Source of the DNA: Sphaerimonospora cavernae
GTDB taxonomy: Bacteria; Actinomycetota; Actinomycetes; Streptosporangiales; Streptosporangiaceae
Direction: 5' to 3'
Length of the DNA: 64,000 bases
Assembly (NCBI RefSeq): GCF_042435035.1
Contig: NZ_JBHMQT010000021.1
Coordinates: forward strand, 74,524-138,523
Shown: piece by piece, positions 1 to 8,934 of the stretch
How the letters are laid out: the number at the start of each line of letters is the position of its first letter
How positions within the stretch are numbered: the first letter of the stretch is position 1
Made by a program: the position numbers and the translations under genes
Notes under the pieces: generated by a model
Database searches by the model: none
The model's input: the letters and a program-made list of their open reading frames with translations, nothing else
Told to the model about the DNA's origin: nothing

Positions 1-321
1 CTCCCGCTCCGCGACTCGGACGGTGCCGCCGAAGCGTCGGCGCAGCCGCGGCGCGGCGCGGTGCTGATCCGTCCGGAGCAGATCCGGCTGCATCCCTTCG
101 CCGACGCCGCCGGAGTCGGGGCGCAGGTCGCCGACGTCAGCTTCTTCGGCCACGACGCCGCCGTCCGGCTGGACCTCCTGCCGGACGGGCCGCGGGTCAC
201 CGCCCGGGTCCTGGGCCAGGACCTGCCGGTGCCCGGCGAGCTGGTCCGGCTCACCGTCACCGGCGACGTGCTGGCCTACCCGGCCGACCGGATGCTCGGC
301 ACCCCGGCGGTCACGAGCTGA
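1..321 (+). CDS. ABC transporter ATP-binding protein, C-terminal TOBE part (5' cut by window)
   Basis: The frame is open from the first base, so the gene begins outside the window and only about 106 C-terminal residues are visible. They contain the motif IRPEQIRL followed by a beta-rich stretch ending in an LAYPADR-type segment. This is the usual TOBE domain that follows the nucleotide-binding domain in iron, spermidine/putrescine or sugar importer ATPases. The Walker motifs are not in view, so the substrate cannot be named. Its 3' end overlaps the 3' end of the opposite-strand dehydrogenase by 46 bases. Confidence 0.7.
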   Translation, partial: LPLRDSDGAAEASAQPRRGAVLIRPEQIRLHPFADAAGVGAQVADVSFFGHDAAVRLDLLPDGPRVTARVLGQDLPVPGELVRLTVTGDVLAYPADRMLGTPAVTS

Positions 322-1784
322 TCCAGCAGGGGCGCGGGTGCGAAGGCGGGGTCGCGATATTCGGCGTAGAGCGCGCGCAGGCCGTCCCTGACCTTCGCCA
401 GGCCGATCTCGTCCAGCATCTCGAACGGCCCGGCCGGGTAGCCGCAGCCGAGCCGCATCGCCTCGTCGATGTCGGCCGCGGTCGCGTACCCGCACTCCAG
501 CATCCGCACCGCGTCGTTCAAGTACGGGTAGAGCAGCGCGTTGACCACGAGCCCCGCCCGGTCGGCGCAGCGCACCGGGGTACGCCCCAGCACGGTCACG
601 AGATCGCACACCGCGGTCACCGCCTCCGCGGAGGTGAGCACGGTCGACACCACCTCGGTCACGCTCTCGCCCACGAGGTGCAGGCCCACGAGCCGTTCGG
701 GACGCGGGAGCCGTACGGCGAGCTCGACGACGGGGGCGTCCGACAGCACGATGACGAGGTCGGCGTCGGCCACCGGGCCGAGGTCGGACGCCTCGGCGAG
801 CACGGCCTTGAACCCGGCGGTGTCGAGACCGGCGGCGAATGACGCCGCGGCTGGCCCGTCGCCGACGATGCCGACCAGCGAGATCGCCGGCTTCGACAGC
901 GCCTCGGGGGCGGGAGCCGTACCCTCGCCGGCGTGGGAGAAGAACCCCCGCCCGGTCTTGCGGCCCAGCAGTCCGGCGGTCACGAGCTCACGGAGGATCG
1001 GCGCGGGCGCGTGACGGCGGTCGCGGCTCTCCCGGAACAGCACCTCGCACACCTCGTAGGAGGTGTCCAGGCCGATCAGATCGAGCAGCGTGAACGGCCC
1101 CATCGGCAGGCCCACGCCCAGCTTCATCGCCGTGTCGATGTCGTCCCGGCCGGCCAGCCCGGACTGGAGCAGATGGCACGCGTGGTTGAGATAGCCGAGC
1201 AGCAGCCGGTTGACGACGAACCCGGCCCGGTCGCCCGCGACGACGGGCGTCTTGCCGAGCCGCCGGGCGAGCTCCGCGATCTCGGCGGGCAGCCCCTCCT
1301 CGGTGACGACCGTCCTGATCACCTCGACCAGCCGCATGACCGGCGCCGGGTTGAAGAAGTGCATGCCGATCACCTGCCCGGGGCGGGAGGTGGTGGCGGC
1401 GATCGCGGTCACCGACAGGGAGGACGTGTTGGTCGCCAGCACCGCCGACGGCTTGCAGATGCGGTCGAGATCGGCGAACAGGTCGCGTTTGAACTCCATG
1501 ATCTCCGGGATGGCCTCGACCACGAGGTCGGCGTCGGCCAGATCCTCACGGGAGGTGGTGAAGGCGATCCGCTCGAGAACCTCCCGCTGCTGCTCGGAGG
1601 TCATCCTGCCCCGGGCGACGGCCCGGCCCGTCGAGCTCTCCAGATGGCCGCGGCCTCTGGACAGCGCGTTCTCGTCGGCCTCGACGCCGGTCACGCGCAG
1701 CCCGGCGCGGGCGAACACCTCCGCGATCCCGGCGCCCATCGTCCCGAGCCCGACGACCCCGACCGTCTCGAACGTCCGCTTCAT
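276..1784 (-). CDS. 3-hydroxyacyl-CoA dehydrogenase, two-module
   Basis: A 502-residue NAD-dependent enzyme expected to oxidise (S)-3-hydroxyacyl-CoA to 3-ketoacyl-CoA in fatty-acid or aromatic-acid breakdown. The N-terminal Rossmann motif GLGTMGAG is followed by the helical 3HCDH C-terminal domain (GDRAGFVVNRLL, then MGPFTLLDLIGLD). The pattern then repeats: a weaker second Rossmann-like segment (VGIVGDGPAAASF) and a second C-terminal domain (CADRAGLVVNALL, AGPFEMLDEIGL). The single-domain enzyme has about 285 residues, so this is the duplicated form, and the second nucleotide-binding loop is degenerate. I chose the internal ATG at 1784 because the family begins directly before the Rossmann strand; the in-frame extension to 1856 has no family likeness. 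It is divergent from nucS with 58 bases between starts. Confidence 0.88.
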   Translation of the reverse strand: MKRTFETVGVVGLGTMGAGIAEVFARAGLRVTGVEADENALSRGRGHLESSTGRAVARGRMTSEQQREVLERIAFTTSREDLADADLVVEAIPEIMEFKRDLFADLDRICKPSAVLATNTSSLSVTAIAATTSRPGQVIGMHFFNPAPVMRLVEVIRTVVTEEGLPAEIAELARRLGKTPVVAGDRAGFVVNRLLLGYLNHACHLLQSGLAGRDDIDTAMKLGVGLPMGPFTLLDLIGLDTSYEVCEVLFRESRDRRHAPAPILRELVTAGLLGRKTGRGFFSHAGEGTAPAPEALSKPAISLVGIVGDGPAAASFAAGLDTAGFKAVLAEASDLGPVADADLVIVLSDAPVVELAVRLPRPERLVGLHLVGESVTEVVSTVLTSAEAVTAVCDLVTVLGRTPVRCADRAGLVVNALLYPYLNDAVRMLECGYATAADIDEAMRLGCGYPAGPFEMLDEIGLAKVRDGLRALYAEYRDPAFAPAPLLDQLVTAGVPSIRSAG

Positions 1785-1842
1785 GCCAGTCAGTCTCGCA
1801 GAGCACCCCCCGGCGCCCGTAACCCAGGTAGTGTTGGCGCTC

Positions 1843-2514
1843 ATGCGGCTGGTCATCGCTCGGTGCAGCGTGGATTACATGGGAAGGCTGACGGCCCATC
1901 TACCGATGGCGCCCCGACTGATCCTGATAAAGGCGGACGGATCGGTCAGTGTGCATGCTGACGACCGGGCGTACAAGCCGCTCAACTGGATGAGCCCGCC
2001 CTGCAAGCTCCGCGAGGAGACCATCGACGGCGTGCTCACGTGGTCTGTCGTGCACAGCAAGTCCGGCGAGAAGCTCGTGCTGACCATTGAGGAGGTCCTG
2101 CACGACTACAGCCACGAGCTGGGCGTCGACCCCGGGCTGCGGAAGGACGGCGTCGAGGCGCATCTGCAGGAGCTCCTCGCCGAGCACATCACCACACTCG
2201 GCGACGGCTGGACGCTGATCCGCCGGGAGTACATGACGGCGATCGGTCCGGTGGACATCCTGTGCCGCGACGAACTCGGCGGCACCGTCGCCGTCGAAAT
2301 CAAACGACGTGGCGAAATTGACGGCGTTGAGCAGTTGACCCGCTATCTGGAGCTGCTCAACCGCGATCCCCGCCTGGCCCCGGTCAAGGGGATCTTCGCC
2401 GCCCAGGAGATCAGGCCACAGGCCCGCGTCCTGGCTGCCGACCGGGGTATCGACTGCGTCATCCTCGACTACGACGCCCTGCGCGGCATCGAGCGCACCG
2501 ACACCCTGTTCTAA
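1843..2514 (+). CDS. nucS: Mismatch-specific endonuclease NucS/EndoMS
   Basis: A 223-residue protein matching actinobacterial NucS along its full length. It starts MRLVIARCSVDY, with the N-terminal DNA-binding part and the conserved KPLNWMSPP segment, and then a C-terminal RecB-like nuclease domain with the acid-x-lysine motif in VAVEIKRRG. In actinobacteria, which lack MutS/MutL, NucS cuts both strands at mismatches and is the non-canonical mismatch repair enzyme. The ATG at 1843 gives the family length (the mycobacterial protein has about 226 residues); the longer in-frame extension runs through the neighbouring dehydrogenase and is not real. NucS also lies just beyond the atp block in Mycobacterium tuberculosis, so the location is syntenic. 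Confidence 0.95.
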   Translation: MRLVIARCSVDYMGRLTAHLPMAPRLILIKADGSVSVHADDRAYKPLNWMSPPCKLREETIDGVLTWSVVHSKSGEKLVLTIEEVLHDYSHELGVDPGLRKDGVEAHLQELLAEHITTLGDGWTLIRREYMTAIGPVDILCRDELGGTVAVEIKRRGEIDGVEQLTRYLELLNRDPRLAPVKGIFAAQEIRPQARVLAADRGIDCVILDYDALRGIERTDTLF

Positions 2515-2668
2515 GGCGTTCCAGGGACACGACCCAAGCCCTCGATGGGCGTTTCGGCGTACGTCAAACGGCCGAGGACGGCCGAGGGCGCTGTCCACCG
2601 GTCGGAGGACATCGAGGTTCATTCCGCCGGTGGTGTCGCGGGAGCCGTACGGCGTGGACGCTTGAGGC

Positions 2669-3502
2669 ATGACAAACGCGATTGAAGTGCGCGGCCTGAC
2701 GAAGCGGTACGGCGACGTCCAAGCGGTCGCGGGCCTCGACCTGGACATCAGGCAGGGCGAGGTGTTCGCCATCCTCGGCCCGAACGGCGCGGGCAAGTCG
2801 ACGACGGTGGAGATCCTCGAGGGGTACCGCTCCCGCGACACCGGCGAGGTCAGCGTGCTCGGCGTGGACCCGGCCCGGCCGACCAGGCAGTGGCGGTCGC
2901 GGGTCGGCATCGTCCTGCAGACGGCCAACGACGCGGCCGAGTTGACCGTCCGGGAGACCGTACGGCATTTCGCCGGCTATTACCCCAATCCGCGCGATCC
3001 GGACGAGGTCATCGAGAAGGTCGGGCTCACCGCGAAGGCCGGCAAGCGGGTACGCCAGCTGTCCGGAGGTCAGCGCAGGCGGGTGGACGTCGCGCTCGGC
3101 ATCATCGGCTCCCCCGAGCTGCTGTTCCTCGACGAGCCGACCACCGGTTTCGACCCGGAGGCGCGGCGGCAGTTCTGGGAGCTGATCGAGGGCCTGGCGC
3201 ACGACGGCACGACGATCGTGTTGACCACGCACTATCTGGACGAGGCCGAGGCGCTCGCCGACCGGGTCGCGGTCGTCGCGCGAGGCCGGATCGTCGCCGA
3301 GGGAACGCCCGCGACGCTGGGCGGCCGGGAGGCCGCCAAGGCCCTGGTGACCTGGGCCGACGGCTCGGTGGAGACCGACACCCCGACCAGGACCGTGCTG
3401 GATCTCTCCCGGCGGTTCGACGGCGAGGTCCCCGGCCTCACCGTCACCCGCCCGACGCTGGAGGACATCTATCTGCGGCTCATCGAGCCCTCCGCCAACT
3501 GA
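2669..3502 (+). CDS. ABC-2 type exporter ATP-binding protein (DrrA-like)
   Basis: A 277-residue cytoplasmic ATPase with Walker A GPNGAGKST, signature LSGGQRRRVDVAL, Walker B LLFLDEPTTGFDP and switch histidine in TTHYLDEAEALADR. A C-terminal DrrA-type extension ends with a PTLEDIYLRL segment. It powers the ABC-2 permease that starts 35 bases downstream. The same transcript probably carries a sensor kinase and response regulator, an arrangement common for drug, antibiotic or cell-envelope stress export. The substrate cannot be read from the sequence. The ATG at 2669 is preceded only by a weak GAGG. Confidence 0.9.
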   Translation: MTNAIEVRGLTKRYGDVQAVAGLDLDIRQGEVFAILGPNGAGKSTTVEILEGYRSRDTGEVSVLGVDPARPTRQWRSRVGIVLQTANDAAELTVRETVRHFAGYYPNPRDPDEVIEKVGLTAKAGKRVRQLSGGQRRRVDVALGIIGSPELLFLDEPTTGFDPEARRQFWELIEGLAHDGTTIVLTTHYLDEAEALADRVAVVARGRIVAEGTPATLGGREAAKALVTWADGSVETDTPTRTVLDLSRRFDGEVPGLTVTRPTLEDIYLRLIEPSAN

Positions 3503-3537
3503 CCCGAAATCTTCCCGTCCCGATTGCTGAGGCTCCC

Positions 3538-4386
3538 ATGACAGAAACCACCACGGCCGCCACCCGTAGCGCGACCGCCGTCCGGCCGCTGCCGTCCGTC
3601 CTGAGACTCGGCCTGGCCCGCGGCGCCATCGAGAACAAGATGTTCTTCCGGGAGAAGGACGCCGTCATCTTCACGTTGTCCTTACCGATCATCTTCCTCG
3701 TGCTGTTCGGCTCGATCTTCTCCGGCAGCATGGAGGGGACCGGAATCACGGTCTCCCAGCTCTACACCGCGGGTCTGCTCGGCGCCGGCGTGATGGGCGC
3801 CGGTTTCCAGAACCTCGGCATCGGCATCGCCGGTGACCGCGATGACGGCACGCTGAAGCGGCTGGCGGGCACGCCTATACCACGTGCCGCCTACTTCATC
3901 GGCAAGGTGCTCAACGTGCTGGTCATCGCGCTGCTCGAGACCGTGATCCTGCTCGCCATCGGCGTCTTTCTGTACGATCTGGACCTGCCGTCGAAGGCGT
4001 CGAGCTGGGTGACGTTCTCCTGGGTGTTCCTGCTCGGCGTGTCGGGAGCCGCCCTGCTCGGCATCGCGGTGAGCAGCCTGCCCCGCTCGGCCAAGAGCGC
4101 GGCCGCCGTGATCACCATGCCGTTCGTGGTGCTGCAGTTCATCTCGGGGGTCTTCATCCCGTTCACCCAGCTGCCCGAATGGTTGATCAATGTCTCGTCG
4201 GTGTTCCCGCTGAGGTGGATGTGCCAGGGCTTCCGGTCGGTGTTCCTGGGCGATGCGGGGGCCGCCCTGGAGCTGACGAAGTCGTACGAACTGGATCGCG
4301 TAGCCTTGATCCTCGCCGCCTGGCTCATCGGAGGTCTCGTACTGTGCCTGACGACGTTCCGCTGGAAGGGCCGCCGCGACGGATGA
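3538..4386 (+). CDS. ABC-2 type transporter permease
   Basis: A 282-residue membrane protein with an N-terminal cytoplasmic stretch (about 45 residues), then roughly six hydrophobic segments typical of the ABC2_membrane family. These include the first helix VIFTLSLPIIFLVLFGSIF and the motif GDRDDGTLKRLAGTPI, the amphipathic coupling region seen in DrrB-like permeases. It pairs with the ATPase just upstream. The ATG at 3538 fits the usual N-terminus; the longer open frame is the antiphase shadow of the ATPase gene. Its stop overlaps the kinase start (ATGA at 4383-4386), so translation is probably coupled. Confidence 0.88.
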   Translation: MTETTTAATRSATAVRPLPSVLRLGLARGAIENKMFFREKDAVIFTLSLPIIFLVLFGSIFSGSMEGTGITVSQLYTAGLLGAGVMGAGFQNLGIGIAGDRDDGTLKRLAGTPIPRAAYFIGKVLNVLVIALLETVILLAIGVFLYDLDLPSKASSWVTFSWVFLLGVSGAALLGIAVSSLPRSAKSAAAVITMPFVVLQFISGVFIPFTQLPEWLINVSSVFPLRWMCQGFRSVFLGDAGAALELTKSYELDRVALILAAWLIGGLVLCLTTFRWKGRRDG

Positions 4387-5597
4387 CTCCGTACGGCACG
4401 GCGGACAGCGAGCCGGGCGCCGGAGCGTCCGGCTCGCACGCGTGGGAGGCCTCGCGGGCGTGGGAGGCGCTCTTCGCCGTCGCCCTGGCCGTGGCGATCT
4501 TCTCCGTGATCCTGGACTCCGACGTCCCGGCCTGGGCCAGGGCGACCACGATCACGCTGCTGCTCCTGTGCACCATCGCCTATCTGCTGCTCGGCCGTCC
4601 CGCGATCAGGGAGGGCGACGACGACGACAGCGGGCGCAGGCTCCTCTACTGGGCGCTGATCCTCCTGGCCTTCGTCCCGGCCTCGATCATCTCCCAGCCC
4701 GCTTCGTTCACGCTGTTCGCCCTCTGCCCGCAGGCGTTCATGATGCTGCGTCTGCGCACCGCGGTCATCGCGGTGCTCCTGCTCAACTTCGCGCCCGGGG
4801 TGCAGTTCGCGGTCCGGGGGGAGACGAGCGTGACGGAGTTGGCGATCTTCGTGGTGACGGCGGCGATCGGCGCCACGTTCGCGCTGATCTTCGGCCCGTG
4901 GATCGTCCGGATCATCAAGCAGAGCGCGGAACGCGCCCATCTGATCGAGGAGCTCAGGGCGAGCCGGATCGAGGTGGCCCGGCTGTCGGCCGAACGCGGC
5001 GCCCTGGCCGAACGCGCACGGCTGGCCGGGGAGATCCACGACACCCTCGCCCAGGGCTTCACCAGCATCATCATGCTCATCCAGGCCGCCGAGGCCCAGG
5101 CGGACCCGTCACGTCACCTGGCGCTGGCCGTGCGGACCGCCCGGGAGAATCTGGCCGAGGCCCGCGCCCTGATCGCGGAGCTCGCTCCCGTGCCGCTCGA
5201 CGGGTCCTCGCTGGAGGAGGCGCTGCGGCGGGTCACCGGGAGGCTCGGCGAGGAGCTGGGCATCAACGCCTCCTTCACGGTCGAGGGCGCCTCCGTTCCG
5301 TTGTCGCCGAGCACCGAGGTCGTGTTCATCAGGGCCGCCCAGGAAGGCCTGGCGAACGTGCGCAAGCACGCGTCGGCCTCGTCGGTCGCGGTGTCCCTGC
5401 GGTATGGCGAGACCGGTGCGACGCTGACGGTGCACGACAACGGCGTGGGCTTCCGCGCCGACGACGACGCTCAGGGATTCGGCCTGCGGTCGATGCGCAC
5501 CCGGGTCGAGCAGGAAGGCGGCACGTTCGCCATCGAGTCGTCCCCCGGCCGGGGCGCCGCCCTCACCGTCACCATGCACCGCAAATCAGGAGTGTGA
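4383..5597 (+). CDS. Sensor histidine kinase, NarL/DesK type
   Basis: A 404-residue membrane kinase. Residues about 28-175 hold four to six hydrophobic helices with no large external domain. A coiled linker leads to a HisKA_3 dimerisation box, LAGEIHDTLAQGF, with phospho-acceptor His219. The C-terminal HATPase has an N-box region (AAQEGLANVRKHA) and the G1/G2 motifs HDNGVGF and GFGLRSMRTRVEQ. It should phosphorylate the LuxR-type regulator encoded 7 bases downstream. Being in the ABC exporter operon suggests it senses the exported compound or envelope stress. The start overlaps the permease stop by four bases. Confidence 0.9.
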   Translation: MTPYGTADSEPGAGASGSHAWEASRAWEALFAVALAVAIFSVILDSDVPAWARATTITLLLLCTIAYLLLGRPAIREGDDDDSGRRLLYWALILLAFVPASIISQPASFTLFALCPQAFMMLRLRTAVIAVLLLNFAPGVQFAVRGETSVTELAIFVVTAAIGATFALIFGPWIVRIIKQSAERAHLIEELRASRIEVARLSAERGALAERARLAGEIHDTLAQGFTSIIMLIQAAEAQADPSRHLALAVRTARENLAEARALIAELAPVPLDGSSLEEALRRVTGRLGEELGINASFTVEGASVPLSPSTEVVFIRAAQEGLANVRKHASASSVAVSLRYGETGATLTVHDNGVGFRADDDAQGFGLRSMRTRVEQEGGTFAIESSPGRGAALTVTMHRKSGV

Positions 5598-5604
5598 TCT
5601 TGCC

Positions 5605-6225
5605 GTGATTCGTTTGCTGATCGTGGACGACCACCCCGTCGTACGAGAGGGTCTGCGGGGCATGCTGGAGTCCGATCCGGACGTCACCGTCGTCGGCGAG
5701 GCCGGGTCCGGCGACGAGGCGGTGGCCTTCGCCGCCGTACTGACGCCCGACGTGATCCTGATGGACCTCAGGATGCCCGGCGGGGACGGCGTGGCGGCGA
5801 CCAGGCGGATCCTGGCCGACCGGCCGGCGAGCCGCATCATCGTGCTGACGACGTACGAGACCGACCAGGACATCGTGCGGGCCGTCGAGGCGGGCGCGAC
5901 GGGCTACCTGCTGAAGGACACCTCCCGGGCGGACCTGCTGGCCGCCATCGCCTCGGCCGCGCGAGGCGAGACCGTGCTGTCCCCCTCCGTGGCCACCAAG
6001 CTGGTCACCCACCTGCGCAGCCCCGTCACGGGGTCGCTGTCCAAGCGCGAGACGGAGGTGCTGGCGCTCGTCGCACGGGGGCTGACCAACGCCGACATCG
6101 GCAAGGCACTCTTCATCAGCGAGACCACCGTCAAGACCCATCTGCTACGGATCTTCACCAAGCTGGGTGTTTCAGACCGCACCGCCGCCGTCACGACCGC
6201 CCTCGAGCGAGGCCTGCTGCGGTAG
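5605..6225 (+). CDS. Response regulator, NarL/FixJ family (LuxR HTH)
   Basis: A 206-residue two-component regulator. The receiver domain has the acidic pocket at residues 8-9 (VDDH), phospho-acceptor Asp54 in ILMDLRMPG, and the conserved lysine in GYLLKDTSRADLL. The C-terminal LuxR-type HTH spans about residues 143-195 (LSKRETEVLALVARGLTN, then TVKTHLLRIFTKLG). Start GTG at 5605 has an AGGAG-like site about 12 bases upstream. It is the last gene of the ATPase-permease-kinase-regulator operon and likely activates that operon; no operator could be assigned with confidence. Confidence 0.92.
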   Translation: MIRLLIVDDHPVVREGLRGMLESDPDVTVVGEAGSGDEAVAFAAVLTPDVILMDLRMPGGDGVAATRRILADRPASRIIVLTTYETDQDIVRAVEAGATGYLLKDTSRADLLAAIASAARGETVLSPSVATKLVTHLRSPVTGSLSKRETEVLALVARGLTNADIGKALFISETTVKTHLLRIFTKLGVSDRTAAVTTALERGLLR

Positions 6226-6231
6226 CAGAGT

Positions 6232-6253
6232 GTCAACTTGACCGCGCTGTCAA
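6232..6253. promoter_or_regulatory. Inverted repeat GTCAA-C-TTGAC plus extra half-site
   Basis: A perfect 5-bp-arm palindrome (GTCAA, one base, TTGAC) at 6232-6242 is followed by another GTCAA at 6249-6253. It lies in the 143-base gap between the response regulator stop and the TetR gene. It could be an operator for the TetR protein or for the response regulator, but it is short and sits 116 bases from the TetR start. Low certainty. Confidence 0.25.
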
Positions 6254-6368
6254 CCCTTTCGGCGTCTTTGGCATGACTGGAAAGTACGGATTTGCCGATA
6301 CTTCCATAAAAAGGATCTTGGGGTCATAATGATGTGTTTGGGGGGTCCTGACATGGCGAGGTGAACAA

Positions 6369-6980
6369 GTGGCAGGGCGTGACTATCGGGGGATGACAGC
6401 CGAGCAGAGGCTCGCCGATCGAAGGGAGAGGCTGATCACGGCGGCGTACACATTGTTCGCTCAGCCGGGTTTCCATGACACGACCATCGAGCGGCTCTGC
6501 TCCACGGCCCGCATCTCGAACCGTGCCTTCTACGAGTGCTTCACCAATCGCGACGAGCTGATGCGCGCGGTCTACGAGCGCTGCGTCGAGGAGACCCTGG
6601 ACGCGGTGAGCCGGGCAGTCGAGAAGGCGGCACCCACCCTGAACGACCGGATATTGGCGGGGGTAGGGGAATACATCCGGTTCGTCACCATGGACGTACG
6701 GCGGGCGCGACTCATGCACCTCGAGGTACGCCGCGCCGGCGACGTCCTCAGCAGCGCGCGGCAGCTCGCGGTGAAAGGGTTCAGCCAGGTCATCCAGAAC
6801 GCGGTGGGCGACGTGCCGCACGCCCTGCCCCCGGACCTGCACCTGCTCTCGCTCGGCCTGACGGGAGCGATCACCGAGTTACTGATCGAGTGGGTGCTCG
6901 CCGACCCGGCACCCCCCGTCGACGGGCTGATCGAGACGGCCACCCACATCTTCCACCGCTCACTCCAACCGGAGACCTGA
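6369..6980 (+). CDS. TetR/AcrR family transcriptional regulator
   Basis: A 203-residue regulator with an N-terminal TetR HTH (RERLITAAYTLFAQPGFHDT, then TARISNRAFYECFTNRDEL) and a variable ligand-binding helical domain with no recognisable ligand signature. GTG at 6369 is chosen because GAGGTG at 6358-6363 is well spaced; an internal ATG at 6393 is possible but lacks a site. The gene stands alone between two mirror-image ABC exporter plus two-component modules and may control one or both. The upstream 140 bases are unusually AT-rich, as expected for a promoter. Confidence 0.87.
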   Translation: MAGRDYRGMTAEQRLADRRERLITAAYTLFAQPGFHDTTIERLCSTARISNRAFYECFTNRDELMRAVYERCVEETLDAVSRAVEKAAPTLNDRILAGVGEYIRFVTMDVRRARLMHLEVRRAGDVLSSARQLAVKGFSQVIQNAVGDVPHALPPDLHLLSLGLTGAITELLIEWVLADPAPPVDGLIETATHIFHRSLQPET

Positions 6981-7062
6981 GAAAACGGCCCGGCCCCGAA
7001 CCCCCTCTCCTGCCGAGGTTCCTCCGGGCGCCGGCTCCCGCGACCCGAACGGTCGGAGAATC

Positions 7063-7656
7063 TCAGATCCAGCCCATCTCCCGGGCGGCGCGGATCGCGG
7101 TGATCCGGTTCCCCGCGCCCAGCTTGCTGATCGCGTTGGACAGATAGTTGCGCACGGTGCCCTCGGAAAGGTGCAGGGTCGCGGCGATCCTGGCGATCGG
7201 TGCGCCCTCGGCCGCCAGCGCGAGCGCGTCGCGCTCGCGCTGGGTCAGCGGGCACTCCCCCGCCGTCATGGCCGCCGCCGCCATCTCCGGGTCGAGATAG
7301 CGACTGCCCGCGTGCACCTTCCGGATCGCCGTCGCCAGCTCGTCGGCGGACGCGTCCTTGGGGATGAAGCCGCGCACCCCGGCCGCGAGGGCGCGCCGCA
7401 GATATCCGGGTCGGGCGAAGCTGGTCAGGATCAGCATGGCCCGCCCGGGGAGGCTCTCCGCCACGGACAGCCCGTTCATGCCCGGCATCTCGACGTCCAG
7501 CACGATCACGTCCGGTTCGTGCTCCCGTACGGCCTGCGCGACCTCGTCCCCCCGCCCGACCTGTGCGACGACCTCGATGTCCGGTTCGAGCCCGAGGAGC
7601 GTGGCGATCGCCACCCGGATCAGCCGCTCGTCGTCGGCCAGCAGGACCCGGATCAC
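7063..7656 (-). CDS. Response regulator, NarL/FixJ family (DesR-like)
   Basis: A 197-residue regulator. The receiver has acidic residues LADDE at 7-10, phospho-acceptor Asp54 in IVLDVEMPGM and the lysine in GFIPKDASADEL. The LuxR-type HTH lies at about 135-190 (LTQRERDALALAAEGAP, then EGTVRNYLSNAISKLG). Its start overlaps the kinase stop by four bases, so the pair is translationally coupled. It is the last gene of the minus-strand ATPase-permease-kinase-regulator set and probably controls the promoter at 10969-10998. Confidence 0.92.
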   Translation of the reverse strand: MIRVLLADDERLIRVAIATLLGLEPDIEVVAQVGRGDEVAQAVREHEPDVIVLDVEMPGMNGLSVAESLPGRAMLILTSFARPGYLRRALAAGVRGFIPKDASADELATAIRKVHAGSRYLDPEMAAAAMTAGECPLTQRERDALALAAEGAPIARIAATLHLSEGTVRNYLSNAISKLGAGNRITAIRAAREMGWI

Positions 7657-8900
7657 GTCGTCACCTCGACCTGCTCGCCGCCCTTGGCACGTTCGACTGC
7701 GCCGGCGGACGCGACCGGCATCGGGGCGACCGCGCGCAGTGTGAACTCCCCCGATCCGGTCGGCTGCGCGGTCAGCGTCCCGCCGATCTCCGCCATGCGC
7801 TCGGTCAGCCCGGCCAGGCCGTTCCCGCCGCCGTCCGCGTCCCTGGAAGCGACCGGTGCGACCCCGTCGTTGCGCACCTCGAGCACCGCCTCCTTTTCGG
7901 AATGCCGCAGGACGATGTCACATCGGGAGGCCGAGCTGTGCCGAAGCACGTTCGTGACCGCCTCGCGGACCACCCAGGCGAACACCGGGGCGACCTCCCG
8001 CGACATCTCGCGGTAGGGCAGGTGAAGGTGGCAGCTCACCCCGGCGGCCTCCAGCACCCCGCGCACCGCGCCCAGTTCCGCCGTGAGGTCGAGCCTGCGA
8101 TAACCCCTGACGGCCTCCCGAAGTTCACGCAGAGCCGTACGGGCCAGGCCCCGCACGGCGCTCATCTCCTCCCTGGCGGCGACCACGTCGGCGGCGCTCA
8201 GCCGGACGGCGACCTCGCTTTTCACCGCGATGGCCGAGAGCTGGTGACCGACGAGGTCGTGCAGATCACGGGCGAAGCGCAGCCGTTCCTCGGCCACGGC
8301 CAGCCGCGCCTGCGCCTCCCGGCCGGCGTGCGCCTCCTCGGCGAGGCGCCAGATCCACACCCACAGCCGGTTGGTCCAGGGGAAGATGCAGCACATCGCC
8401 AGGTGATAGCCGAGGATGCTGACGATGACGCCCACGATGACGCCGGGTTGGGCGAGATCGGCCGTCGGCACCGTGGGGTCATGACCCCGCAGCGTCGCGA
8501 TTGTGGTCAGCGGGGTCACGACGACGGCCGTGCCCGCGCCGAGCAGGAACGCGGACCTCCGGGAGACCCCCAGCGCGGCCACCGAAAGCCACGAGATGGG
8601 CACGAATCCCCAGCCCATCATCTGAGAACCCCCGATGAGCGCAGCCGCCAGGGAGACGGCAGCGGCCACCACGACGTCCCGCCGGGCGTACTCATAATCC
8701 AGGACCGCGCGAACGATGCGGACGTAGAGCCAGCTGAACACCACCAGCCCGGCCCCCGCAGCCAGCGTCCGGAACCATGTCGTCGTCCCGGCCTCAAGCG
8801 CCGCCGGCGTCGCCAGGGCGACGAAGAACCAGGGAAGGGTGAGCGAGACGTACATCGTCCACCTGACGACTCTGCGCGCCCGCCTCAGCCCGTCATCCAC
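7653..8900 (-). CDS. Sensor histidine kinase, DesK-like
   Basis: A 415-residue membrane kinase with about five or six hydrophobic helices in residues 12-175, a coiled linker, and the HisKA_3 box FARDLHDLVGHQLSAIAVK with His214. The HATPase domain has VREAVTNVLRHS and a G-box VRNDGVAP followed by GGNGLAGLTERMAEIGG. DesK-type kinases report membrane state or lipid-active compounds; here the signal is unknown. Cognate regulator downstream overlaps by four bases; the ABC permease gene ends 34 bases upstream. Confidence 0.9.
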   Translation of the reverse strand: MDDGLRRARRVVRWTMYVSLTLPWFFVALATPAALEAGTTTWFRTLAAGAGLVVFSWLYVRIVRAVLDYEYARRDVVVAAAVSLAAALIGGSQMMGWGFVPISWLSVAALGVSRRSAFLLGAGTAVVVTPLTTIATLRGHDPTVPTADLAQPGVIVGVIVSILGYHLAMCCIFPWTNRLWVWIWRLAEEAHAGREAQARLAVAEERLRFARDLHDLVGHQLSAIAVKSEVAVRLSAADVVAAREEMSAVRGLARTALRELREAVRGYRRLDLTAELGAVRGVLEAAGVSCHLHLPYREMSREVAPVFAWVVREAVTNVLRHSSASRCDIVLRHSEKEAVLEVRNDGVAPVASRDADGGGNGLAGLTERMAEIGGTLTAQPTGSGEFTLRAVAPMPVASAGAVERAKGGEQVEVTT

Positions 8901-8934
8901 CGCTCAGCCCGCCTTTTAGAGGATCTTGCTCAGT

